Source: Homarus americanus (taxonomy: Eukaryota; Arthropoda; Malacostraca; Decapoda; Nephropidae). Taken from it: a DNA stretch of 64,000 nucleotides. The notes below the pieces were generated by a model. That model searched no databases. It was not told the origin of the DNA and was given only the letters and a program-made list of their open reading frames with translations. The stretch's first letter is position 1. Each line of letters opens with the position of its first letter. Below are positions 34,283-43,869 of the stretch, one piece after another. The DNA is taken from positions 10,209,817 to 10,273,816 of the forward strand of contig NW_024756914.1 of the NCBI RefSeq assembly GCF_018991925.1, in the 5' to 3' direction. Made by a program: the position numbers and the translations under genes.

Positions 34283-34551
34283 AAATTGCCATATTTTTTG
34301 CCTAGACAGGATTTGAATATAACCAGCTGTTAATGTAGAATATATTGGCAAATGGCTTGTGAATGTTTTAAAAGGTAAAAATTAAGTATTTTACCATTTT
34401 CAGAACTGCCAGAAAGCGTGTTGGAAACGGTCAGACTCGGACAAAGGTTAGTATGGGTTTTTGTAGAAGCTTGTACAGTGTAATCATTATTAAGATTTTG
34501 ATGGGCTGAACGTAGTGGGTAACACTAATCTGGAGAATGCTTAGTAAAATC

Positions 34552-34645
34552 TCTTAAATGATGAATAAAACTAGTTCACATTCGCGGTTTCCAACAGATG
34601 GCTTCGGTCAATGATGGCCTGTGATGTCTGATATGTGATTAAGAA
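34552..34645 (+). ncRNA. SNORD14: C/D-box snoRNA U14, copy 3
   Basis: C box ATGATGA at 34558, D box CTGA at 34628; otherwise as copy 2. The whole surrounding block 34285-34820, with two exons, duplicates 32222-32760 with few changes (GTTGTAAACGG versus GTTGGAAACGG in the exon). Confidence 0.9.
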
Positions 34646-34837
34646 TATTTTAGATTTTAATTAAGTTGACATTTTTCTAAAAATGAAAATTTTCCTCTAG
34701 GGTTGTGGCAGAGCATTGGAGCAAAATGGATTTTTGGTAAGTTTGTTTTGTAATGTTTGAGAATAATATTGACTTGTTATATCTGGTAGAGTATCTGGTG
34801 GAATGGGAGCATCAGACAAACAAAGTGAGAAACCTAA

Positions 34838-34900
34838 CTATTATGATGAATATAATCATCTTGATATTTATGAGAGTAAGTCAAAAGGATTCTGAATTTT
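34838..34900 (+). ncRNA. C/D snoRNA candidate, 28S GATCCTTTTGAC guide, copy 1
   Basis: C box ATGATGA at 34843, D box CTGA at 34892, guide AAGTCAAAAGGATT directly upstream of D. It is complementary to 28S GATCCTTTTGAC, upstream of the peptidyl-transferase region. A second copy at 38536 keeps the guide exactly although the rest differs. Confidence 0.75.
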
Positions 34901-35062
34901 CATTTATATTCTTTGCTTTTATTATTTAAACATTATAATGGAATGATTTCCCCTTCCCCACCCAGATTAGTGGCTGGTCTTTGGTGGGATACAACATTTA
35001 CTGTTGGTGAGTAAAGAAATTTAATTAGCTGATGCTTCTAACTTGCTGGAAGTAGAATTGTT

Positions 35063-35126
35063 AGTAAATGATGCTTGTTATCCCTGTCTTAACAATTGGT
35101 GTGGAGGAAATTTTCACTGAATTACT
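35063..35126 (+). ncRNA. C/D snoRNA candidate, 28S ACAGGGATAAC guide, copy 1
   Basis: C box ATGATGC at 35068, D box CTGA at 35117, terminal stem AGTAA/TTACT. The guide TTGTTATCCCTGT precedes a relaxed D' box (CTTA). It is complementary to the universally conserved 28S segment ACAGGGATAAC. The second copy is at 38972. Confidence 0.75.
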
Positions 35127-35432
35127 TTGTTAAGAAATGTTCATGTCTAAATATTGAACTACATTAACCAGGAAATTATTTCAGGTGGTTAGCATGGCAG
35201 TTGGTGATGGAGGTTTTCTTCTGTACTGATGGTTAGTTTATCTTCTGTTACATGTAAAAAGTGAGATCATGGTAATATATGGATTATTCATGACAGTGGC
35301 TGTTTGATCACAAGCCTTTCAGTGCTTAGGGTATTAATTTGAATGGGATATTTTGCTGGCACTCAATTAGCTCTGTGAATGCACGCAAATGGGGTAATGG
35401 TAAGGAATATTTAATTTGGATACAATTTGATT

Positions 35433-35494
35433 TTACAATGATGATCACTGGAAGAGTCTAACGACATGTGTTGATTAATGATGCACTGAGATGT
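35433..35494 (+). ncRNA. C/D snoRNA candidate, target unknown
   Basis: C box ATGATGA at 35438, second ATGATGC at 35478, D box CTGA at 35486. The C'-like motif directly abuts D, leaving no room for a D guide. The upstream segment GAGTCTAACGACATGTG matched no rRNA I can recall. One per intron, as for its neighbours. Confidence 0.5.
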
Positions 35495-35846
35495 GACCTT
35501 GCTGTGTCTTTTAGGCCCCAAGATGATTTATTAGTAATATCGAATATTTCTTCTTCCAGGGCAGTGGCAAGCGGGTGTTGATAGCCTCATCATTCGGGTA
35601 ATTAAACTATACCAACATATTTTAGGAAGTACTGTTGCTCTTGTCAGATGCTGTAGTAGCATTTTAATTGTGGTAGATTAAGAGGGGCACCATGTTAAGG
35701 TTATGAATAACAAGACAATGCTCAATTCAATGTCATTGAATTGGGGGTATTTGATGCAGCTTGAATTTCCAGTTGCCATTCTGTGAAACAAATGATGTAC
35801 AGGTAAGGAAGGCTCTGTAGAAGTATAGTGGGGAAGTTTGTAATGA

Positions 35847-35932
35847 TTGATATGATGAATTGATGACGAGACCTAAAGCACGCTTACCCGCAGTGCTGAT
35901 TGGTGTGGACTAGAGGCATTTGACTGAGCATA
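35847..35932 (+). ncRNA. C/D snoRNA candidate, 28S CAAATGCCTC guide
   Basis: C box ATGATGA at 35852, D' CTGA at 35896, D CTGA at 35924. The D guide TAGAGGCATTTG is complementary to 28S CAAATGCCTC. The D' guide GCACGCTTACCCGC may pair with 28S GCGGGTAAACG with mismatches. Both are in the conserved 28S stretch around GCGCGGGTAAACGGC. A decayed copy is at about 39665-39740. Confidence 0.72.
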
Positions 35933-36149
35933 AAATATATGTTTTGACTGACAAAATTTGTACAATATTATTATTTTCTAAAGTTTACCTTATTTTCCAG
36001 AACCCAGGCGCCTGACAAAATTGTCGTCTCATTTTGGTAAGTAAATCGGTGTGTGGGAGTCTTTCTTTGAATACTAATTTTCAAAAGTATGGAGGTTTAT
36101 TTGATAGTACCCTACACATTAGGTGAAGATGGGAATATTACTTGGCAAC

Positions 36150-36212
36150 TATTTAGGATGAATATGACAAGCATATGGCTGAAAATGTGATGTTCAATAT
36201 TATCTGATCACT
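36150..36212 (+). ncRNA. SNORD27: C/D-box snoRNA U27, copy 1
   Basis: The guide block ATGACAAGCATATGGCTGA is identical to that of vertebrate U27, which directs 2'-O-methylation of 18S A27 (complementary to CATATGCTTGTC). D' CTGA at 36179, C' TGTGATGT, D CTGA at 36204. The C box is AGGATGA, with U to G at position 2, unusual and possibly weakening. Copy 2 has a perfect C box. Confidence 0.9.
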
Positions 36213-36599
36213 TGAGTTTTTCATTTGTTGGGGGTATTCTAAACCTAATCTAATGTTAAAAATGTTTCTATTTCCAGGCTGTGTGACCAGTATGCTTTGT
36301 GCTGAAACTATAATGGCAGGAGCAATTTGTGATGGACTGCTGCCTTTGTTACTGCAAGCATGTTTACTTGAAAACTTGGTGTATACCATAAGGTTAGTTA
36401 TAAATATGGACCTTGCTAATAGTCCTGGGTAGCCTATATTTGGAAAAGGTATTGATTTGTACATTACATGATGATTTGACAACCCCTTTTCTGAAAGGTC
36501 CTGGAGCATAACCAAAGTTTATGACAAATTTTTACTATACTGTATTTTATACCTTTGTTACTAATCCATCAATCCTTTACAGGGAGACCTACAGGATTT

Positions 36600-37180
36600 T
36601 CTAGTCTCTAATTGGTACATCCGTGGCAAGTCCTGCAACCCTCAATTTTTGCACTTTCATAATGCCCAGAAGTATTGCAGCCACTGCCTATCCTTAAGCA
36701 GTGTGAGCTTGGCATTTTTTTCTTAAACAAGAAATATCAAGAGTGGTCGGCATTAAAGTGGAAATGTGTAACAGTGTGTGGAAGGGACCTACAGACCTTC
36801 ACTAACTGGCAACTTTTACAGCCAGAAATATGTGCCACTGTTAAAAAATCCTGACTTGATTATGTGGTAGTTTTGGTTACTGGGGTGCAGAAGTTTGTTG
36901 CTAAAAAAAAAAAATGGAATGGATACAACTACTTGCACTACTTGCCAGTCATTGAAAAGTGCAATGCTAACATGTTATGCAGAATAGTTCACATTGTCAT
37001 ACTGTCAAAACAGTAGTTGGTGGCTATGTGATTGCCATGTGAACTTAATTGAGGACTGGCCAAGCAATTCCCTGGATATTAATCCAGTTGAGAAGCCTTG
37101 CATTTTCAAGCAACTACTGCAGGGGAGGGATATGTTGTAAATTCCAAAGCTGGAGGCTGCCATCTGTGAAGAGGGAACTA
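36600..37180 (+). mobile_element. Tc1/mariner-like transposase remnant
   Basis: EDWPSNSLDINPVEK at 37051-37095 is the Tc1-type motif 'DWPxxSPDLNPIE', which contains the second/third catalytic acid region. Upstream pieces such as a YLHYLPVIEKCNAN-like segment fit the same protein. Frames are broken. It lies in the intron 36393-37746. A shorter relative is at 43870-44060. Confidence 0.65.
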
Positions 37181-37615
37181 ATTTGGACCCTGAGCTGGGG
37201 AAGCGGAAGCCTATTGACAACTAACTGGTTGGTGAGTACACATTTTGGTTTTTTGTCAGTAGTGAGTGGTGTGGCAGGGTGCTGCCTACTTTCATGGTCT
37301 TTTAAATTTGTGATTTAAGAAATGGGTTGGGAGGGAAGTCAGGTTGAATGAACATACAGTAGATGATAACCAGTACTTATTTCAAAGGAACACCCAAGCA
37401 GAGATTTGACAGTGTTACAGACACTGATCCCAGGTTGGGTATGGGGTGGGTGATCACATTGCACCTCCCTGATCCTACGGGTGTGAGGAGACGGCATTTA
37501 GATCATGAGACAAGGGTTCTTGCCATATAATATAGATGCTAGTGTTCTGTACAGCTTGGTTTACCCCCATTGCATATTACTTTTAGTAAAGATGTTTACC
37601 TACTGCCTTAAGCAT

Positions 37616-37684
37616 GTTCTGTGATGAATTCTTGACACCTCTACTGATATCTAAATGAATTAGTACTTTATTTTTCTGAAATTC
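37616..37684 (+). ncRNA. C/D snoRNA candidate, 28S AGAGGTGTCA guide, copy 2
   Basis: C box GTGATGA at 37621, D' CTGA at 37644 after TTGACACCTCTA, C' AATGAAT, D CTGA at 37676. The D' guide is the same as in the copy at 32872. It opens the second collinear block. Confidence 0.75.
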
Positions 37685-38022
37685 AGTCCTCTTGTAACAA
37701 ACCAAATTTTAATGCCAGTAATTGAGATCTGTCAATTCTTTTACAGGAAAGACTTGGTTTTGGCCTGCATTTGGTGCTGGGTAAGTTGAGAGGATGCAAC
37801 ATTTTGTATCATTCTGGTGTGTTGATTGGAGTGATATTTCTTTAATCTGATTTATTAGAAAGTTAGTACACTGAACCTTTATTGTAAATGTGCAGGTAAA
37901 CAATTAGCCCCCCGGGTCAGTCGGAACAGAAAACTTGTAACCAGAGATAGTTTAATGTTTTTTTAAAGATGCCTGGGGTCTAGATAGTTTAAAGAGGAGC
38001 TGTTGTAAATGTAGGTTTTGGT

Positions 38023-38147
38023 ATATTATGATGAAAAACCAATTTATGAATCCTGTAGTCACTACACAGCAGCGCCAGCAATGGTGGAACCCACTGTTGT
38101 GGACTATGGGAGGTGTATTTAATTTGCCGAAAGGCCGTCTGATGAGT
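38023..38147 (+). ncRNA. Long C/D-like snoRNA candidate, target unknown
   Basis: C box ATGATGA at 38028 and D box CTGA at 38139, 115 nt apart, longer than its neighbours. Two internal inverted segments (CTGTAGTCACTACACAG; AACCCACTGTTGTGG area) could fold. The bases before D (CCGAAAGGCCGT) slightly resemble the U25 D guide here. It is the only candidate in intron 37781-38208. Confidence 0.4.
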
Positions 38148-38340
38148 GTTTACTATATATTAGTGAATTTGCTCGTGCTTGTATTTATAAAAGCTTATCT
38201 TCCCACAGGAATGTGTTCGTTGGCAAGTTCCTTGGCTACAATGATGTCATGGGTATTTTAATGGTAGGTTACTGAATGAGTGACAACTTATGGTGGAGGA
38301 ATTGTGTGCAATCCAATCGTGATAAAAGATGAGGGAGGAA

Positions 38341-38406
38341 ATTTCATGATGATAACCTATATATAACCTGACACCTGAGGGTTGAAGCTCAACAGGGCTG
38401 ATTGTT
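38341..38406 (+). ncRNA. C/D snoRNA candidate, 28S CCCTGTTGAGCT guide
   Basis: C box ATGATGA at 38346, D' CTGA at 38375, D CTGA at 38398. The guide GAAGCTCAACAGGG is complementary to the highly conserved 28S segment CCCTGTTGAGCTTGAC; position 5 points to the G of CCCTG. Intron 38264-38468. Confidence 0.75.
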
Positions 38407-38535
38407 ATATTAACAGGAAATATTGGGACAAAATTTAAAAGATTCTAAAATATTGTATTCTCTTCCAGTTAGTGATGCATCATTTGTGGACACAGTTTGC
38501 CCAGGTAAGGAAGGTGACAGAATATTGTTGCATTT

Positions 38536-38601
38536 CAGATATGATGAAATACTATATAGTATCTTGATAACTGAGAGGAAGTCAAAAGGATTCTGAGTAA
38601 T
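38536..38601 (+). ncRNA. C/D snoRNA candidate, 28S GATCCTTTTGAC guide, copy 2
   Basis: C box ATGATGA at 38541, D' CTGA at 38571, D CTGA at 38593. The guide GAAGTCAAAAGGATT has the same core as the copy at 34838. The neighbouring exons of the two copies have diverged, while AGTCAAAAGGATTCTGA is unchanged, as expected if the guide is what is selected. Confidence 0.78.
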
Positions 38602-38739
38602 CATACATTTTGTATGGCAATCTTGATTAAACCTTGTACGTACTGATGTGTAATTGTTTTTTCAGAATAGTGTTGTTTGATGCCATACAGCTGGGACCAT
38701 GAAGGTGAGTAACTTGTGATTATGTTAACTTTTTATAAA

Positions 38740-38806
38740 GCTGAATGATGATCATTCTACTCTAAATAATAATGTTGATGTATTGAATTCCTCGTTTCTG
38801 ATGAAA
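38740..38806 (+). ncRNA. C/D snoRNA candidate, 18S AACGAGGAATTC guide
   Basis: C box ATGATGA at 38745, D box CTGA at 38798. The guide GAATTCCTCGTT lies two bases from D and is a 12-base complement of 18S AACGAGGAATTC. Intron 38705-38869. Confidence 0.75.
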
Positions 38807-38971
38807 GTAATATTGTGTTCATATTTTTGGATATTAAAATGATTATTGAGTTGTGTAATTTCTTGACAGGTGCCCTGATTGGCTGACCTTTCCATTCATA
38901 AAATGGTACTGAATGGCAGGCATTTCAATTCCTAAAACTGTAAGTGTGAATTTTTTGTAATTATTGTTGTA

Positions 38972-39037
38972 ACTGAATATGATGATTGTTATCCCTGTCT
39001 TAAGTTAATGTGGATTAATATTGCACTGAATTATACA
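38972..39037 (+). ncRNA. C/D snoRNA candidate, 28S ACAGGGATAAC guide, copy 2
   Basis: C box ATGATGA at 38979, D box CTGA at 39026, guide TTGTTATCCCTGT with D' CTTA as in the copy at 35063. The terminal stem can form between ACTGAAT and ATTATACAGT with a bulge. Confidence 0.76.
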
Positions 39038-39214
39038 GTATTCAAATATACTGTACTTGTATATGTAATGCTGCACTACACTAATAAGAAACTATTTCAG
39101 ATGTGCAGTTGGTCATTGGATCTCCAATATTAATGGTTAGTAAATCCTCTGGCCCAACAGTTTTGAGGAATAGATATAAGATTTTCTATGATTGAGGATA
39201 ATGGCTATTAAACA

Positions 39215-39286
39215 TTTATATGATGATATATTGACCTTCCTTAGATGTCCGATTGGAAGTGTGGAGATGAAACGATTCTGAAGTTT
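39215..39286 (+). ncRNA. C/D snoRNA candidate, 18S ACATCTAAGGAAGG guide (classical U14 target)
   Basis: C box ATGATGA at 39220, D' CCGA at 39249, D CTGA at 39278. The guide CCTTCCTTAGATGT is a 14-base complement of 18S ACATCTAAGGAAGG; position 5 points to the C of ACATC, the site that classical U14 methylates (human C462). The U14 copies in this gene have lost that guide. Confidence 0.72.
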
Positions 39287-39664
39287 ATATACAAACATAA
39301 CGTGTAATAATGTTGGGCCCTGGACTAAAAAAAATTATATATATAATTTGCAGGTCCATATATGGGAGCTTGCATTCACTACAGATGGAAGTAACTGGCT
39401 TTTGGCAAGGAGAACTGGGACCACTTCATTCAGGTGAGTGTCTGGTGTATAATTTGTTTATTTTTGCTGTTAAATAGATGTACATTAATTTATAATGACC
39501 ACAAGTCTTCATCTGTGATGACTTTGTAGCATTTTGGAGTTCTACTTGTGGTAGAGTAAGATGATGTGTACTGCATTATGGGTATGACTTGTCAATAGCA
39601 TAGTGCACATCATAACATTGCTTGATGTCAGAATGGTAAGGGTCCAAGTACATAGATATTTTAA

Positions 39665-39740
39665 TTGGTGCATGGAGTTGACTGTTTACCTGCAGTACAG
39701 TACTGAATGGTGTGACCTTGAGCCACTTGACTGATAAAAT
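39665..39740 (+). pseudogene. Decayed copy of the 35.85-kb snoRNA
   Basis: Segments TTTACCTGCAGTACAGTACTGA, TGGTGTGACC and CACTTGACTGA align with CTTACCCGCAGTGCTGA, TGGTGTGGAC and CATTTGACTGA of the snoRNA at 35847. The C box is lost and the guide is altered. The flanking intron is also recognisably duplicated (TAGCATTTTGGAG with TAGCATTTTAATT). Confidence 0.55.
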
Positions 39741-40483
39741 GAAGTACATGAATTATAAAGAAAAAATATAATTGTTTACTGGATCCTAAACAAAGGTTTT
39801 ATCTTACAGTACCCATAAGTTAATGGGGGCAAGCACACACATGGCTGCTGTTTCTCAAGATGGTTGCAACTGAAGGACTAATATTCCATGTAAATTGCGA
39901 GTTTGCCAATTTGAATGATTTTTGGCATTGTTTTGATTGTACCAAAGTTTATTCTCCAAAATTGTCTACTTCAGGCCGTTTCATAAAATATTGTGGTAAG
40001 TGACTTAAAAGTTTTGTCCGGGATGAGCTGAAACTAGTAAAATGACCCTTTTCATAACTAAGTTCATATATCACCAATAACATTGGTAACTGAAGCTTGC
40101 TTCCTTGCTCCTGTTCACCTACTCCTCCCTGACAGTGTGGGTAGAGGAGATAGCTGCTACTTGATTTCATGTCCATGCTAATGATAACCTTGGGCTGGTT
40201 TACAAACACCTTCTTAAAAGGGGTTTGCCCAGACATAATGCTCATAAAATGTTAACAAAACCTACAGATAGCAAAATTAAGAAGTCCTATTGTGATACAA
40301 TGTAAGCAAATTAGCAAATTCTTCATTTATGTGGTTTGCATCGCCACTTTAGCTCTAGCTACTCGGTGGATTATTGGATTAATGCAATTGTTCTCTTAGT
40401 AATGTTTGGTGAAAGTTCTAGAGTTTATATATATGAATAAGAGTATAATAATTTTGTGCTTCCTAGCTGAGGAAGGATACCTT

Positions 40484-40552
40484 GAATAACATGATGAATA
40501 ATGACAAGCATATGTCTGACACTTTTGATGTTGAATTTTATCTGAGTTCTAT
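40484..40552 (+). ncRNA. SNORD27: C/D-box snoRNA U27, copy 2
   Basis: C box ATGATGA at 40491, guide ATGACAAGCATATG before D' CTGA at 40516, C' TTGATGT, D CTGA at 40542, terminal stem AATAAC with GTTCTATT. It differs from U27 copy 1 at the last guide base (T for G next to D'). Same 18S A27 target. Confidence 0.9.
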
Positions 40553-41390
40553 TAAGATTATTCTACTGCTATAGTTAATAATGTACCAGTGCAGTGTATA
40601 CAATTTTAATTATTTTCAGGCTTGGTATTGATCTGCTGTGGCAAAATTTATACAAGAAAATTTTCTGAGGGATGATGTTGTTTTTTACCTGCTGGCAAGT
40701 ATTTACTTCTTAATATTGAGTTGTATCTTGTAAATCTGTAATCATACAGGTTAACATTGCTAATGTTATGATGGGACAGTAGTGGATTTGAATGTATGAG
40801 TGGAGGGAAGGAACTGATGTCAATGCACTTGCTTTAGTTACGAATTGGTGTCTTTAAAAAGGTGGTGAAACTAAAATAAAAATACAATTTTTTGTAAGAA
40901 AATAGTGGGGGTTAGGGAGAGTGCAGCCTCAACTTGGGGAATGTCGAAACTGTACACTGTACATATGCACTTAGTATTGTTATTCCTGCCTCATGCTGCC
41001 AGCCTGTATCAACTGTTTAATTCACAATTTTAGGTACTTGATTAAAAAAAAAGCCCACACCTTGAATAAATTCTATATCCACATTATTCAAAATTGTGAA
41101 AGTTAAATTTGTGTAATTTGAGGGGTAGGTGAATTGGATAGACCATAATTTTTTGTTTACCTTGCTCAATAGAAATGGTTTAATGTATGATTACAAGACC
41201 GGGCAAGTAATCTAGTACATAGTTAAAATTAAATTTTTTGCCTCTTGCAAAGTTGGAAGTAAAGTATTAACGGCTCCAGATTCTGAAATGGGTATTAGTT
41301 ATGTGGGTCATATTGATTGGTATAAGTTCGTATCAATTTTGGGACTGGATTATCACCTTTAGAATAGTAGTTTTGAATGTAGGTTAAATT

Positions 41391-41462
41391 TCAGTATGAT
41401 GATTGTTCACAGACCTGTTCTGCAATACTTTGAAGAATAAAGAACGGCCATCTGATAGTGAT
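41391..41462 (+). ncRNA. SNORD25: C/D-box snoRNA U25, copy 1, with two guides
   Basis: C box ATGATGA at 41396. The D' guide TTCACAGACCTGTT before CTGC (41420) is the U25 signature, complementary to 18S AACAGGTCTGTGA (human G1490 site). The D guide AAAGAACGGCCAT before CTGA (41452) is complementary to 18S ATGGCCGTTCTT, a site served by U32-type snoRNAs in vertebrates. Intron 40695-41520. Confidence 0.9.
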
Positions 41463-41520
41463 TGCGGTTACTGCATTTTAAGTTGATTCATCCCTTTTCT
41501 AATCTAGCCATTGTTTTCAG

Positions 41521-43449
41521 GTTCCAAGACAGAATCTCCAAATTTGATGGAACCAGAACTAGCTTTACCTCACTGGTAGCTCATACAAGTCAAGTTATAC
41601 CCGAGCAATATGTAATGGGCTTACATGAAGTAAAAATCGTCATAGAACATAGAGGACTGGCCGTCAGAACTGAGGATGGTACTCGGATGGATTGCCAGTT
41701 GAATTATGTTTTGTAACATGTGGGTTTTAGTTATCTGGATGGTGTACAGATTGCACGGGACTAATGACGCTGGATGAACGATCGGACTAGGTGTAGGGCA
41801 AAAGGTCTGAACCTACAGTAGTTGTATCCCATACAAGAAAGTGCTCATCAGGGTGGTAAAAGAATTAACCCTCGACTCTGAAGATCAAAAATAGTTATGG
41901 CCACAAAATCTACCAACAAATCATTCCTCACTGACTGGGCAAAGTGTTGTCTTTGTCAAATCCTGCCAAAGAGGAGATGAGGGTTACAAGAGCTTGGCAA
42001 GGAATATTCCTCTATTTCATTCAATCAATGCACTGCCAGTCAAGCTTGACCCTGCAAGAGGATAGAGGAAACCTTGAGGAGAAACAAGGCACAGTATCAT
42101 TAGAGTTGCAGACTTCTGTTCAACAACACAAAGTTAAATAGAGCTCAGAAAAGGCGAACCTCTGTAGTTGCTACAGAGGAGAGCAGCTGTAGCAAGATAC
42201 CAGGAATGTTCAGAGACCCCAAAGCAACAGAATGCTTTCTATGTGAGGAAGTTTCTGGAGATGACATAAGGCGTGCAATGACAATGAAAGATTGTGCGAA
42301 GACACGTAGTGATGGAAAACTCCTTGCCAAATAAAGAGCAGGAGATACTGTGGCACATGAACTGAAGTATCACCCTCGCTGCCTGGTAGACCTGTACAAC
42401 GGAGAAAGAACACTCACAAATGCTCATGAGCAAGAAGCACAAGATCTTCATCTGAACAAGGACGCATACCCTACTGCTTTCTCTGAACTGGTCGCTTACA
42501 TCACTGATGAAAGCTTCTAGTGAAGGTACTGAACCACCCATTTTCAGACTTGCTGACCTGGTCACACTACAGACAGACTGGAGCAGATGGATGTTGATGC
42601 TCCTAGTGTTCATGCTACTCTGCTGAAGGACCAACTGCATTTTCACATCCCCCAGCTGCAAGCTCATCACCAAGGAAGAGATATCTTACTGGCCCTTGAG
42701 GAGGATGTTGGCTCAATCCTGGCACAAGCAAGCAAATACAGTGATGCCATCCATCTGGCCAAGGCTGCTGGGATGATATGATGGGACATGCTTCAGCACA
42801 AGTCCCACTTCAGCAGTACATTTCATGAAGGATACATTGAACAGGCTGTTCCACCATCACTGCTTCAATTTGTATGCATGATCGAACATGATGCAGATAT
42901 CAAATCCCAACTCCAGCAGGATGCATTGAAGTATGACTTTGCTATGTCACAGCTCTTACAGTACAACTGCTTTGCCAACTACCTGTACAAGGAACACAAA
43001 TCCACAGACACTACAAGGACCATGAGACACCTTTTGCGATCTACGTCGACATGTCTGTGTTTGCTAAGACAAGAAAGAGGCAGCTCATCGACATGCTGCA
43101 TGAAAATGGGGTCAGCATTTCATATGACAGTTCTACAATTATCAGCCCAGCTAGGAGAAGCAGTTGTATGCCAGTACATGTAAGATGGAGTGGTGTCCAC
43201 CTATCTTGAAGAAGCAGTTGTTCACGACTTCAGCAGTGGACAACATTGACCACAACCCTACTGTATCTACGGCCAAAACGTCCTTTCATGGGGCCAGTGT
43301 GCCCATCTTCCAACATCCAAGCCCTGACCAGGCTGGTGAGGAGCATGAGCCACTCTGATGGAAAGCAGATAGATGGTCAAGAAAGTTCCTGAGCTTCCAG
43401 AGGCACAAAGATGTACTGTCAGAAGAAATCACAGGAACCAGTGCTATTA
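41521..43449 (+). pseudogene. Decayed zinc-binding repeated-family gene, apparently exonised
   Basis: The + strand frame starts MATKSTNKSFLTDWAKCCLC (about 41897). It continues through breaks with FRDPKATECFLCEE, AHELKYHPRCLVDLYNGERT (CxxC and H-x3-C zinc ligands), LEEDVGSILAQASKYSDAIH, and HETPFAIYVDMSVFAKTRKR followed by a SISYD block. The layout matches multi-copy uncharacterised proteins found in many invertebrates. Stops and frameshifts are numerous. It lies between an acceptor at 41520 and a GTGAGT donor at 43450, so it may be one large exon of the host transcript. Confidence 0.5.
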
Positions 43450-43596
43450 GTGAGTACTTTTTTTTTAGTACGTTCTTTTTGGGTTATATTTTTTTACCAA
43501 GTGTTTTATGTGGATAAAAATGTTGGGTGAGTGGTTATTAATTTTGGGACTGGATTATCGCCTTTAGAATTAATAGTTTTGAATGTAGGTTAAATT

Positions 43597-43668
43597 TCAG
43601 CATGATGATTGTTCACAGACCTGTTCTGCAATACCTTGAAGACTAAAGAACGGCCATCTGATAATGAT
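43597..43668 (+). ncRNA. SNORD25: C/D-box snoRNA U25, copy 2, with two guides
   Basis: C box ATGATGA at 43602, D' CTGC at 43626 after TTCACAGACCTGTT, D CTGA at 43658 after AAAGAACGGCCAT. Both guides are identical to copy 1. The duplicated segment extends from about 43540 through the next acceptor and exon start (GTTCCAAGACAGAAT at 43728). Confidence 0.9.
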
Positions 43669-43869
43669 TGAGGTTACTGCATTAAAACTTGACTTATCCT
43701 CTTACTAATTGAGCCATTTTTTTTCAGGTTCCAAGACAGAATTTCCAAAATTTGATGGCAATATGTAATGGGTTACATGGAGAATTAAAAATCGCCATGG
43801 AGGACTGGGCGTCGGCTCTGAGGATGGTACTGGAACAGATTGATATTGAAGATGTACAACATATTTCCT

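Noticed and set aside
35773..35802. Small exon TTGCCATTCTGTGAAACAAA... with AG and GTAAGG borders
   Set aside because: The paralogous intron at 39.43-39.81 kb shows no such exon and contains a single snoRNA remnant, so I treat 35598-36000 as one intron. Not fully excluded.
39949..40245. 98-codon minus-strand frame (MSIMSGQTPFKKVFVNQPKV)
   Set aside because: It lies in a host-gene intron, has no recognisable domain, and no second piece was found nearby. Too weak to annotate as a gene or named transposon.
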